Below, piece by piece: positions 1 to 7,789 of a stretch of DNA of 31,194 bases. How positions within the stretch are numbered: the stretch's first letter is position 1; each line of letters begins with the position of its first letter. Made by a program: the position numbers and the translations under genes. The notes beneath the pieces were generated by a model. The model was not told where the DNA came from. It worked only from the letters and a program-made list of their open reading frames with translations, and made no database searches. Source of the stretch: an uncultured Eubacteriales bacterium (GTDB taxonomy: Bacteria > Bacillota > Clostridia > Oscillospirales > CAG-272); the NCBI GenBank assembly GCA_934467435.1, contig CAKSLR010000005.1:1-31194 (forward strand), given 5' to 3'.

Positions 1-206
1 GCTTTATTCCGCTGCTTTCGCCGAGTTCTGCAAAAGTAGTATCGCACTTTGTCATGTTTTGGTTCGTTGATCACTTTTCCGCCCGCCTTCTGAACGCCGC
101 AAACGGAATATTTCACGCCGCCGAAAAGCAGCCTTACGTTGGAAACGAAAATCGAATCTTCGCCAAAACCCTCTCCTGCAACGTATTCGACGGGTTTATT
201 TTTCAT
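1..206 (-). CDS. Possible partial ORF running off the window edge, unrecognised
   Basis: The minus strand is open from an ATG at 206 to the window edge, giving about 68 residues that begin MKNKPVEYVAGEGFGEDS. The frame stays open upstream of the ATG for 13 codons before a stop. There is no convincing ribosome site and I do not recognise the family. It lies beside a recombinase relic, so it may be another decayed mobile-element fragment or the start of a real gene outside the window. Confidence 0.25.
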   Translation of the reverse strand, partial: MKNKPVEYVAGEGFGEDSIFVSNVRLLFGGVKYSVCGVQKAGGKVINEPKHDKVRYYFCRTRRKQRNK

Positions 207-511
207 AGCGAAACGAATGGTAGCAACACCGCTTATCTGTAAAATCTTTCAGAACGTTTCTCTAAAGTTGTTTGATGAACTTGTCGTCCCCGGTTTGAAC
301 GCCCGGATTCGTACCGATCAGGCAGGACGTTATGGCAACTTACTTTCGCACCCGATCCACATAAGGCATCTCCTTTTATCGAAGAATTAAAATGAGACAA
401 ACCGTGATTTGACATATTTGTTATATCACACGAAATCCGTTTTGTCAAGGCGTTTGCAAGAACATTCCGCAAACCCATCCGCACCTTTGTCAAAACGGGC
501 AAAGGGCATGA
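207..511. other. Gene-poor, degenerate stretch
   Basis: No intact gene is seen. On the minus strand a good ribosome site (AAAGGAG near 384) precedes short frames that soon hit stops. One open stretch ends GDDKFIKQL at about 260. This looks like decayed coding DNA next to the recombinase relic. The base composition is lower in GC than most of the window, as expected for acquired DNA. Confidence 0.35.
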
Positions 512-670
512 TACGGATATACAGGCGGATATATGCTTGCGGATCAGGGCAGAAAGAACAAAAAAGGGCAGGTCATGCGTGATTTTGCCGTCTGCCCGGA
601 GGAAGCGGAGATGGTGCGCGAGATCTTCCGGATGATTGCCGAGAAGGGATACCGCAACCGAAAGCCTTTG
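512..670 (+). pseudogene. Relic of a large serine recombinase (Recombinase domain fragment)
   Basis: About 50 codons read YGYTGGYMLADQGRKNKKG and on through DFAVCPEEAEMVREIFRMIAEKGY. This pattern is typical of the Recombinase domain (PF07508) of large serine integrases: a glycine/tyrosine-rich start, a charged linker, then the PEEAEMVREIF helix. The catalytic resolvase domain upstream and the zinc-ribbon and coiled-coil parts downstream are missing. Similarity stops after EKGYRNRK and the frame runs into unrelated sequence. It is a dead fragment of an integrative element. Assignment rests on recalled family patterns, not a search. Confidence 0.6.
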
Positions 671-771
671 GAACGCATCGAACGATGCCGTATGTCGGGG
701 AGGAATGCGGGGAAGAGGCCGATCGCGCGACGCGCGTGCTGCCGGCGGGTTGCCGCTAAGTGTCAAAAATT

Positions 772-804
772 CCTGCGGGGCAGCCAAAATGGCTGCCCCA
801 CAGG
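772..804 (-). terminator. Terminator of the GH78 gene (bidirectional hairpin)
   Basis: A 14-bp stem (772-785 with 791-804, a single mismatch) closes a 5-base loop. In the minus direction it is followed by AATTTTTGAC and in the plus direction by GATTTTTTC, so it can stop transcripts from both sides. It lies 11 bases past the GH78 stop codon. Confidence 0.8.
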
Positions 805-815
805 GATTTTTTCTT

Positions 816-2807
816 TTATACAAACAGGTCTTCCATGCCCCAGTCGCACAAAAACAGAATGGCGAACGTGTAGCAGAGGTGGAAGAGCGAGGTGTTCCAT
901 TTTCCGTCCTTGCTCCACGCCTCAAACGTGGCGGTCGCGCCCTCCCGCAGCATGTTCCGCCATCTGCCCTCGCTTTTCAGCATCGCGCGGATTTCCGCCT
1001 CCCGCCCCTCGCGCTTGAGCCCGACGAGCGAGGCAAAGGTCATGAAGAATGCCGAGCATGCCGGCGGTTTTTCGGTGATCATCCGAATGATGTTCTCCCG
1101 CGTCTCGGCATCCGGACAAAGCCCGACCGCCAGTGCCATGGCACAGGACGGCAGCGCATGGTGAAAGCTGCCCGGCGCATCACGGAACCGGTGCGCATCG
1201 GCATCAAAAAACACCGAAAGATAACGGTCCACCAGCGGTGTTTCGTCCCGGTAAGCGGGAAGCCCGAGGTGTGCCGCTATGCGGTTGAGCCCCTTCACCG
1301 CCGCGATATAATAGGCGTTGATGACGCTGTGCGTGCCGACCGCAACCCGCCCTTCGGTCAGGTCAAAGTCGTAGCCGTCACGCGCCGCCTGCGGCCAGTC
1401 CACCACGCACCATTTGTCCAGGTCATAAAGCAGCCCGTCGCGCTCGTAGGCGGTGCGGTAGGCATCCAGCACCGCCGCGATCTTCGGGTAATTCTCCCGC
1501 GCAAAATCGGCTTTCCCCGAAAGTTTCATCTGCGCCAGCAGCAACGCCGGGAGCATCAGTACATACTCGGCAATTTCCTGCATGTAGGAGCAGGGGGCGC
1601 AGGTCATCAGCGTCGGCGTGATGCGGGCGGTGTCCAGGATGTTCGTCATCAGTTTTTCCATCATGGCGGTCTTGCCGGTCAGAACGGCGTGCGCCGTGGA
1701 GGAGTAGGCGCCGTCGGCAAGGTACTGCCCCTTTTCGCGGTCCATGCAGTCCTGTATGACCTCCTGGACCCCGTAGGTCAGCGAACGCACGCACAAATCC
1801 CAGACCGCGCGCAACTCCGGGTCGTCCGAGCCGCATGCCCGCACGACCCGCATCGGGTAGTGGCGGGCAATGCATTTCACCTCGTCCACCTCCGCCCCCG
1901 GCGGCAGCGCAAGGAACAGATAGCGGAAAGAGAGGTAGTCGTACTGCCGGAATTCGTCCCGCCTGCCCGAGAGAATCATTTTCTCTTCATATACGCAGTT
2001 CGCGCGGAGCCGGTAGCGCACGCTGCCGTCGTCCTGCAGTTCCTGCCCCAGAAGAATGCGGATCTCGTCTCCCGCCCGCCCGGTCACAACAAAGTCCGGG
2101 TAGCCGACAACCATCTGCCCGAAGTCCGCAAACAGCCCGTCCGCCGTGCGCCGCACCTCTGCCGGGCAAACGGTTTCGAAGGTCAGCGGCTCGGTCGGCT
2201 GCTTTTCAAAGGTATAGGCAGCCCGGCTCGGCGCGGCATGGCACCAGCCGCTGTCGTCAAATGCCGGCGCTTCAAAGCCGACCTCGGGCGCCGCGGCGCG
2301 GTAGCACTCGGCAAACTGCGTGTCGTAGCCGAAGGTGGAGAGCGCCGTGTAGCCGGTGTGAAAGGCGCACTTTACCCCCTCGCCGCTGGCGGCAAGAAGG
2401 CACCCGTCCGCCAGAATGTCAAAAATCAGCATATGCCGGTTGTCGCCGCTGCACCATACGCGGTTGATCAGCCCCTGGTAGTAGGTGTGAAACGCCGCGG
2501 TGTTTTCGCCCGGGTGCAGGTAGTCGGTGATGTCTGCCTCCATGTAGTAATAGCGGAAATCAAATCCCGGCGCAGGTCCCTGCGTCACAAACTTTCCGTT
2601 GATATAGAGTTTGAAATAGTCGTCGGCGGAGAGCCGGATCCGAACGCGCCCGCCCCCGTAGCCGAAGGTCGTCCGAAACAGGACGTGCCGGTTTTCGGGC
2701 ATTTCGCCGCGCGCCGGCGCGGCTTCCAGCTGCCGGTGCCAGAGTGTGACCGGCTCGTAGCCGGCAAGGTCGGGGTGCGTGATCGGAATCCCTTTGAAAA
2801 TTTCCAT
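816..2807 (-). CDS. Alpha-L-rhamnosidase family protein (GH78)
   Basis: A 663-residue protein with no signal peptide, so probably cytoplasmic. Residues about 40-110 form the N-terminal beta-sandwich typical of bacterial rhamnosidases (FKLYING, then DITDYLHPGEN). Residues about 220-310 are a second beta domain (FADFGQMVVGY). The rest is the alpha/alpha-barrel, with DCMDREKGQYLAD at 353-365 matching the GH78 acid motif DCPxREkxQxxGD and keeping the Glu. It should release terminal L-rhamnose from oligosaccharides or plant glycosides taken into the cell; the exact substrate cannot be told. I chose the ATG at 2807 over an in-frame ATG 34 codons upstream because GAGGGGAAGG lies just before it and the promoter at 2839-2867 would otherwise be inside the gene. 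It is monocistronic. Confidence 0.85.
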   Translation of the reverse strand: MEIFKGIPITHPDLAGYEPVTLWHRQLEAAPARGEMPENRHVLFRTTFGYGGGRVRIRLSADDYFKLYINGKFVTQGPAPGFDFRYYYMEADITDYLHPGENTAAFHTYYQGLINRVWCSGDNRHMLIFDILADGCLLAASGEGVKCAFHTGYTALSTFGYDTQFAECYRAAAPEVGFEAPAFDDSGWCHAAPSRAAYTFEKQPTEPLTFETVCPAEVRRTADGLFADFGQMVVGYPDFVVTGRAGDEIRILLGQELQDDGSVRYRLRANCVYEEKMILSGRRDEFRQYDYLSFRYLFLALPPGAEVDEVKCIARHYPMRVVRACGSDDPELRAVWDLCVRSLTYGVQEVIQDCMDREKGQYLADGAYSSTAHAVLTGKTAMMEKLMTNILDTARITPTLMTCAPCSYMQEIAEYVLMLPALLLAQMKLSGKADFARENYPKIAAVLDAYRTAYERDGLLYDLDKWCVVDWPQAARDGYDFDLTEGRVAVGTHSVINAYYIAAVKGLNRIAAHLGLPAYRDETPLVDRYLSVFFDADAHRFRDAPGSFHHALPSCAMALAVGLCPDAETRENIIRMITEKPPACSAFFMTFASLVGLKREGREAEIRAMLKSEGRWRNMLREGATATFEAWSKDGKWNTSLFHLCYTFAILFLCDWGMEDLFV

Positions 2808-2838
2808 ACCTTCCCCTCGTTTTTTCACAGGATACCCC

Positions 2839-2867
2839 ATTGTACCAGATTTTTTTCCGCTTGTCAA
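2839..2867 (-). promoter_or_regulatory. Sigma-A promoter of the GH78 gene
   Basis: TTGACA (2862-2867) and TACAAT (2839-2844) are separated by 17 bases. The transcript would start about 25 bases before the ribosome site of the gene at 2807. Confidence 0.8.
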
Positions 2868-2975
2868 GCGCGATTCCGCCTGCCGGAACCGAAAATCCTC
2901 TCCGCCCAAAGGCCGGGGGAAAGCCCCTTGAAAAAATTTCCCGCGCCCGGCGCGGGAGAAATCGAAAAACGGCTA

Positions 2976-3004
2976 TTGAAAAATTTGCGTTTTTATCGTA
3001 TAAT
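2976..3004 (+). promoter_or_regulatory. Sigma-A promoter of the glycan operon
   Basis: TTGAAA (2976-2981), a 17-base spacer, and a perfect TATAAT (2999-3004). Transcription would begin near 3011 and make a leader of about 250 bases before the first gene at 3264. Confidence 0.75.
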
Positions 3005-3010
3005 AGAAGA

Positions 3011-3263
3011 GAATGGGTAAGAGTCCGAACCGAATGACGGCGGGCTTCTCTTTTGCGTTCCGCGGGAAAGTGAAAAACGTTCCGGCACGCCTGCGGTTTG
3101 CGGGGTTCGTTTTGTACCCGCGCCGACCACGGTCGGCGCCCCTTTCAACGCCCCTAGCGGCAATCCCAAACTCCGTGGATCGGGCGCTTGCGGTACCCTG
3201 CGGGGGAGTTTGTCCGAAAATACCGGAAAAATCCGAAAAATAACGATAACGGGAGAATAGAAA
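3011..3263 (+). other. Long structured leader of the glycan operon
   Basis: About 250 untranslated bases lie between the promoter and the first ATG. Visible pairings are AAGAGAA (about 3006) with TTCTCTT (about 3047), an 8-bp hairpin GCGCCGAC/GTCGGCGC near 3119-3138, and AAACTCC/GGAGTTT enclosing about 30 bases near 3168-3213. None is followed by a clear T-run. I match it to no known riboswitch class. The central hairpin may be a dispersed palindromic repeat. Confidence 0.4.
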
Positions 3264-4547
3264 ATGGCGTTTCACCCCGAAAAATCAACGGAAAGATTTG
3301 AAAAAAAAGTCTGGCTTGCCACGCCGACCATGCACGGCGAAGAACTGAAATATATGACCGAGGCGTTTGCCACCAACTGGATGTCCACGGTCGGCGAGAA
3401 TATCAACGAAGTGGAGCGTATCGCTGCCGAGGAGGCGGGGATGGCGTATGCTGTGGGGCTTTCCTGTTGTACGGCAGCGCTGCATCTTGCCGTCAAGGCG
3501 GCGGGCGAACGGTTGTACGGCAAGCCCCCGATCAGCCACGGCACGCTGGAGGGCAGGCGCGTGTTCTGTTCGGATATGACCTTTGACGCTACCCTTAACC
3601 CGGTGGTTTACGAGGGCGGCATTCCCGTTTTTATTGATACCGAGGCGGAATCCTGGAACATGGATCCCGTGGCGCTCGAAAAAGCATTTGCCGTATATCC
3701 CGATGTGAAACTGGTCGTCTGTGCCGAACTGTACGGGTTCCCGGGGCGGATGGATCTGATCCAACAAATTTGCGAAAAGCACGGCGCACTTTTGATCGAG
3801 GACGCCGCCGAAGCCATGGGCGCGACCCTGAACGGCAAACCGTGCGGTTCGTTTGGTGATTATGCCGCCGTCAGTTACAACGGCAATAAAATCATTACCG
3901 GATCTTCCGGCGGGTGCCTGCTCACCAATGAGATCGAAGTGGCAAACAAAGTGCGCAAGTGGTCAACCCAGGCGCGTGAAAATGCGCCGTGGTACCAGCA
4001 TGAAGAAGTCGGCTACAACTACCGCATGAGCAATGTGGTGGCGGGCGTCATCCGCGGTCAATATCCGCACCTCGGGGAACATATCGCGCAGAAAAAGGCA
4101 ATTTACGAGCGCTACCGCGACGGACTGAAAGATCTGCCTGTCCACATGAACCCGATTCTCGACGGGGCAGAGCCGAATTATTGGCTGTCCGCTCTGATGA
4201 TTGATCCAGACTATATGTGCAAGCAGGTCAGAGACGATTCCCATGCTCTTTACAGAAAAGAAAAAGGCAAAACCTGCCCGACCGAGATTTTGGAGACCCT
4301 TGCAAGTCTTAACGCCGAGGGCAGACCGATCTGGAAGCCGATGCACCTGCAGCCGATGTACCGGATGCATGAGGTGATCGGCAGAGAAGGAACGCTCCGC
4401 TGCCGTACCAATGCCTATATCGCCGGCGGCGTGACCGATGTCGGCGCGGATCTCTTTGCGCGCGGCTGTTGTCTGCCGAGCGATAATAAGATGACAGCGG
4501 AGCAGCAGGATCGGGTGATTGCGATCATCCGTGCCTGCTTTGCGTAA
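3264..4547 (+). CDS. DegT/DnrJ/EryC1-family sugar aminotransferase, PglE-like
   Basis: A 427-residue PLP-dependent aminotransferase that should transfer an amino group to C4 of a UDP-4-keto-6-deoxy sugar, as PglE does in bacillosamine synthesis. The PLP lysine is K209 in GSFGDYAAVSYNGNK, and D180 in LIEDAAEAMG is the usual partner of the PLP ring nitrogen. The GNKI-TGSSGG block after the lysine is characteristic of the PglE branch. A GGGAG ribosome site precedes the ATG. It is the first gene of a four-gene operon and is followed 22 bases later by a PglC-like transferase, which supports the assignment. No 4,6-dehydratase (PglF) gene lies nearby, so the keto-sugar must come from elsewhere. The exact sugar is not determinable. 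Confidence 0.88.
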   Translation: MAFHPEKSTERFEKKVWLATPTMHGEELKYMTEAFATNWMSTVGENINEVERIAAEEAGMAYAVGLSCCTAALHLAVKAAGERLYGKPPISHGTLEGRRVFCSDMTFDATLNPVVYEGGIPVFIDTEAESWNMDPVALEKAFAVYPDVKLVVCAELYGFPGRMDLIQQICEKHGALLIEDAAEAMGATLNGKPCGSFGDYAAVSYNGNKIITGSSGGCLLTNEIEVANKVRKWSTQARENAPWYQHEEVGYNYRMSNVVAGVIRGQYPHLGEHIAQKKAIYERYRDGLKDLPVHMNPILDGAEPNYWLSALMIDPDYMCKQVRDDSHALYRKEKGKTCPTEILETLASLNAEGRPIWKPMHLQPMYRMHEVIGREGTLRCRTNAYIAGGVTDVGADLFARGCCLPSDNKMTAEQQDRVIAIIRACFA

Positions 4548-4569
4548 TCACCCCAAACAGGAGAAGCGA

Positions 4570-5265
4570 ATGTACGCAAAATTTTGGAAACGTTTTTTGG
4601 ATGTGACCCTGTCCTTCCTTGCCCTGCTTGTGCTGTCGCCCCTGCTGTTGCTTCTGACGCTTGCGGGCGCGATTGCGATGAGAGGGAATCCGTTCTTTAT
4701 CCAGCCGCGACCGGGGAAAAAGGGAAAGGACGGGAAAGAAACCATCTTTTATCTGGTGAAATTGCGGTCGATGAGCAACAAACGGGACGAAAACGGAGAA
4801 CTCCTCCCCGACCATCAGCGCCTTGGCAGGTATGGCGCGTTTCTGCGCAGCACCTCCCTTGACGAGTTGGTTTCGCTTGTCAACATTCTGGCGGGCGATC
4901 TTTCCATCGTCGGTCCGCGCCCGCAGCTGGTTCGCGACATGGTTTTTATGACAGAGGAACAGCGCCGCCGGCACGACGTGCGCCCCGGGCTTACGGGGCT
5001 TGCGCAGGTGAACGGACGGAACAACATCACCTGGGAGCAGAAGTTTGCCTATGACCTGCAGTATATTGACCGGGGCATTACGTTTTGGGGCGACCTGAAG
5101 ATCCTTTTACAGACGGTCGGTAAAGTCCTCAAACGGAGCGATACCGTCCGGGAGGGTACCGTGTCGGACATGGACTTCGGCGATTGGCTCAGGATGGAAG
5201 GCAAAGTCACAGAAGGCGAGTATGCGGAAAAACAGGCACAAGCGCGGGAACTTCTGGGAGTGTGA
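4570..5265 (+). CDS. Phosphoglycosyl transferase, PglC-like (bacterial sugar transferase family)
   Basis: A 231-residue monotopic membrane enzyme that moves a sugar-1-phosphate from a UDP-sugar to undecaprenyl phosphate and so starts a glycan at the membrane. The N-terminal hydrophobic hairpin is residues 11-37. The catalytic Asp-Glu pair is D98-E99 in TSLDELVSLVN, followed by GDLSIVGPRP and RPGLTGLAQVNGRN, all signatures of PF02397. Length fits the small PglC-type enzymes. The start at 4570 is preferred to an ATG 17 codons upstream because that one lies inside the previous gene, while GGAGAAG stands before 4570. With the PglE-like enzyme upstream the donor is probably a UDP-4-amino or 4-acylamino sugar. 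Confidence 0.9.
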   Translation: MYAKFWKRFLDVTLSFLALLVLSPLLLLLTLAGAIAMRGNPFFIQPRPGKKGKDGKETIFYLVKLRSMSNKRDENGELLPDHQRLGRYGAFLRSTSLDELVSLVNILAGDLSIVGPRPQLVRDMVFMTEEQRRRHDVRPGLTGLAQVNGRNNITWEQKFAYDLQYIDRGITFWGDLKILLQTVGKVLKRSDTVREGTVSDMDFGDWLRMEGKVTEGEYAEKQAQARELLGV

Positions 5266-5269
5266 AGCC

Positions 5270-6124
5270 ATGAAGACGGACGAATGGAAATGTTATCATC
5301 GTGCCGTGATTCCCCGAACACCGCCTCATGTGGTACCCGATCTGCGTCCGATCGAGGATGGGAGCATCTGGAAAATTTGGAGGAGGGGGAGACCACTCCT
5401 CGCAAGGTGGATCACGGATTTCGATTGCGGGTACGAAACCAACTGGTGGTATGTCATCAAGGATACGCCGTTTGATATCGATGCCCTAAAAGCAAAACGG
5501 AGATATGAAATTACCAAAGGGTTAAAAAATTTTGATGTCAGAATCATCGATCCGCGTGCGTATAAGGAGGAACTGTATCGGGTTCAGGTTGCCGCGGTTT
5601 CTGCCTGGCCCTCCAAATACCGTCCTTTGACGGATCAAGAGAGGTTCACGAACGGAATTGACGCCTGGGGGCGTTATGCGGTTTTCGGAGCTTTTTGGAA
5701 AGAAACAAAGGAACTGGCAGGATACGCGCTGCTGTCAAGCGATGGGGAAGGTGTGATCAATTTTCAAACGATGATGACAGTCCCCTCGCTTGAAAAATAT
5801 TCGGTGAATGCCGCATTGGTATGGAAAGTGGTAACCCAATGTACGGAGTTCCTTTCGGCAGGCGGGATTCTTTGCGATGGCGCAAGGAGCATTCGGCATG
5901 AAACCGCCTTTCAGGACTATCTGGAAAAGTATTTCGGCTTTCGAAAAGCGTATTGTCACTTGCATGTCCGATATCACCCTAAGATCAAATGGTTGATCCG
6001 GTTTTTGTTTCCGTTGCGGAAAGCTTTGCTTGCCTTAGACGGAATTGGAGTGGTGCACTCTGTCAACGGTGTTCTGAAAATGGAGGAGATCTGTCGCGGC
6101 GACGCCGCGGAAGGGAACCGGTAA
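5270..6124 (+). CDS. FemAB/GNAT-like putative acyl- or aminoacyltransferase of the glycan operon
   Basis: A 284-residue soluble protein, not firmly identified. Its C-terminal part (about 130-255) has the look of a GNAT/FemAB fold: a strand-rich core (GRYAVFGAFWKETKELAGYALL), INFQTMMTVPSLEKYSVNAAL, then CDGARSIRHETAFQDYLEKYFGFRKAYC, a pattern found in FemAB-like proteins of cell-surface glycan clusters. The start at 5270 follows GGGAG and lies 4 bases after the PglC-like stop; an ATG 16 codons earlier is inside the previous gene. By position it could take the role of PglD, acylating the amino sugar made by the first gene. That role is inference; no catalytic residues can be pointed to. Confidence 0.5.
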   Translation: MKTDEWKCYHRAVIPRTPPHVVPDLRPIEDGSIWKIWRRGRPLLARWITDFDCGYETNWWYVIKDTPFDIDALKAKRRYEITKGLKNFDVRIIDPRAYKEELYRVQVAAVSAWPSKYRPLTDQERFTNGIDAWGRYAVFGAFWKETKELAGYALLSSDGEGVINFQTMMTVPSLEKYSVNAALVWKVVTQCTEFLSAGGILCDGARSIRHETAFQDYLEKYFGFRKAYCHLHVRYHPKIKWLIRFLFPLRKALLALDGIGVVHSVNGVLKMEEICRGDAAEGNR

Positions 6125-6125
6125 C

Positions 6126-6827
6126 ATGAAATACTGCATTTCCGATGTGCACGGGGCATACGGGCTTTTCGGGGCGCTCCTCCATGCCATCCGTTTTTCG
6201 GAGGGGGATGTCCTGTACATTTGCGGCGACATCATCGATAAAGGAAAAAACTCGATCCGGCTTGCCGGGCAGATTGCCGCTTCCCCGAACATGCGTTGCC
6301 TTCTCGGCAATCATGAGGCTGCCTTTCTGCAACGCTACCATTCCCTGATGCAGACTTCCCCGAAGGATTTTGATGCGGTTCTCCGAACCCTGCAGTCGTA
6401 TTTCCCCGAGGAGGGGGCGCTGCTGGACTGGGATCTGGTGGACTGGCTGGACGGTCTGCCGACCTATATCGAAGAGGAGGATTTTGTCTGCGTCCACGCG
6501 GGGGTTCCCCTTGATGCCGGTCACCGTATGCTCCCGCTTGCGGCGGCGCGGACCGAAACCCTGCTGTATGACCGCCGCTTCAAAAATCCCGATGTGATTT
6601 CCGAAAGTCCGAAATGCGTGTTCTTCGGTCACACCCGAACCGCCTGCGTGTGCGGGGAAAATCGGATTCTTGCCTATCGCCGGAATCCGGCGGTGCCGGC
6701 AAGGGGCATCGCCGATTATGCCAAGGTGCACCTGGATACCGGCGCCCCGGAGAGCGGCGTGCTCGGCTGCTTTTGCGTGGATACGTGTGAAGAAATTTAT
6801 GTCACGGAACCGTCCCCCCGGCGGTAA
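6126..6827 (+). CDS. PPP-family metallophosphoesterase (serine/threonine phosphatase or ApaH-like)
   Basis: A 233-residue protein with the full PPP metal-binding series: DVHG (7-10), GDIIDKG (34-40, Lys in place of the usual Arg), GNHE (61-64), VHAG (123-126) and FGHTR (167-171). These residues bind two metal ions and the substrate phosphate. The family includes PrpC/ApaH-like enzymes acting on phosphoproteins or diadenosine tetraphosphate; the substrate here is unknown. The ATG is one base after the preceding stop, so it is co-translated with the glycan genes. It may hydrolyse a phospho-sugar or nucleotide by-product of that pathway, but this rests on position alone. Confidence 0.8.
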   Translation: MKYCISDVHGAYGLFGALLHAIRFSEGDVLYICGDIIDKGKNSIRLAGQIAASPNMRCLLGNHEAAFLQRYHSLMQTSPKDFDAVLRTLQSYFPEEGALLDWDLVDWLDGLPTYIEEEDFVCVHAGVPLDAGHRMLPLAAARTETLLYDRRFKNPDVISESPKCVFFGHTRTACVCGENRILAYRRNPAVPARGIADYAKVHLDTGAPESGVLGCFCVDTCEEIYVTEPSPRR

Positions 6828-6846
6828 ACGGCTGCTTTCCCGAAAC

Positions 6847-6877
6847 AAAAAAGAACCGGCATGCCGGTTCTTTTTTC
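6847..6877. terminator. Bidirectional terminator between convergent operons
   Basis: The stem GAACCGGC/GCCGGTTC is flanked by AAAAAA on the left and TTTTTT on the right. It ends the plus-strand glycan operon and the minus-strand DUF975 gene. Confidence 0.9.
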
Positions 6878-6889
6878 TGTTTTCGGTTT

Positions 6890-7489
6890 TTACTGAATGG
6901 CGGGCTGCTCTTTGAGGTCCTCATAGAAAGCGGCGTTCGCTGCCTGCATATAGGCAGAGACCCAAAGGGTGCCGATGCCGAGGCACAGCGAACCGACGAT
7001 GATCCAGCCAAGGAAACTGAGTTGCAGGCAGAAGTATTCCCACTTATGCCCGTTCATCATCTTGCGGCTTTCGGTGATGCAGGTGTTTGCGTCATACTCG
7101 GGGTGTTCGATGGCGATATAAAAACTCTGCGAATAGGCAATCGCCTTTACGATGCCGGGAATGAAAAAGAGCATCGACCACAGCGCGGTAAACAATTCTA
7201 CAAGAAAACCGACCAGAATGTGGTTGCCGATCGAACCGCGGAACCCGTCCAGCAGGGAATCCACCTTGTTTTTCCGCTCGGTGTTTCGCAAAAGGTGCAG
7301 GGTGTAGGAGCAAAGCCCGATGGTGAGAGGGCCGAGGAGAAGAAGCGGACCGATAAAAATAAAGGAAGAGGCACCGAGAATGGCGCCGACTACCAGCACC
7401 GCAAGAACCAGGTAAAGCCAGGTATTGCCGAAGATGTTGCCGTCAAGCGCTTCCCGTGCGCGTCTGCGATATTCGGAACTGGATTGCAT
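6890..7489 (-). CDS. DUF975 family integral membrane protein
   Basis: A 199-residue polytopic membrane protein with about four to five hydrophobic segments (about 17-60, 90-112, 150-180). The C-terminal block is diagnostic for DUF975: PGIVKAIAYSQSFYIAIEHP, then ITESRKMMNGHKWEYF, CLQLSFLGWIIVG and AAFYEDLKE. The biochemical function of the family is unknown. The start at 7489 is fixed by a perfect AGGAGG 8 bases upstream and by the promoter at 7520-7548; the frame stays open further upstream only because of high GC. Monocistronic. Confidence 0.88.
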   Translation of the reverse strand: MQSSSEYRRRAREALDGNIFGNTWLYLVLAVLVVGAILGASSFIFIGPLLLLGPLTIGLCSYTLHLLRNTERKNKVDSLLDGFRGSIGNHILVGFLVELFTALWSMLFFIPGIVKAIAYSQSFYIAIEHPEYDANTCITESRKMMNGHKWEYFCLQLSFLGWIIVGSLCLGIGTLWVSAYMQAANAAFYEDLKEQPAIQ

Positions 7490-7519
7490 ATGAGTAACCT
7501 CCTTTCGGTTATCGGTTTC

Positions 7520-7548
7520 ATTGTAGCATTTCCGCGCCGGTTTGTCAA
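7520..7548 (-). promoter_or_regulatory. Sigma-A promoter of the DUF975 gene
   Basis: TTGACA (7543-7548), 17-base spacer, TACAAT (7520-7525). Confidence 0.8.
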
Positions 7549-7736
7549 GGGCAAACGGGCAATTCTTCTGCGGGGCGGTCAAAAATGACCTTTGCCCTCC
7601 GCCTTTCCCGGGTGGGGATCTGCCAGCCGGCAAGCAGCGCCGCACCCCGCGGGGCGATTTCCCCTGCGCCCCCCGCGCGCGTCCGGCGGAACGCGATTCC
7701 CGCACGGAGCGGGCGGATGACCCACGCACCGACGGC

Positions 7737-7778
7737 AAAAAGGCAGGCAAGCCACCGCGTGGCTTGCCTGCCTTTTTT
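7737..7778 (-). terminator. Terminator of the amino-acid ABC importer operon
   Basis: A perfect 14-bp stem (7742-7755 with 7759-7772) with a CGC loop, flanked by AAAAA and TTTTTT. In the minus direction it lies 12 bases after the ATPase stop. The GC-rich stretch from about 7549 to 7736 holds nothing recognisable. Confidence 0.9.
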
Positions 7779-7789
7779 GCTGTCTTCCG

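Noticed and set aside
636..3020. Long plus-strand open frame of 794 codons over the rhamnosidase gene
   Set aside because: It is antisense to a well-supported GH78 gene, its protein is Arg/Pro/Gly/His-rich without family motifs, and it has no ribosome site.
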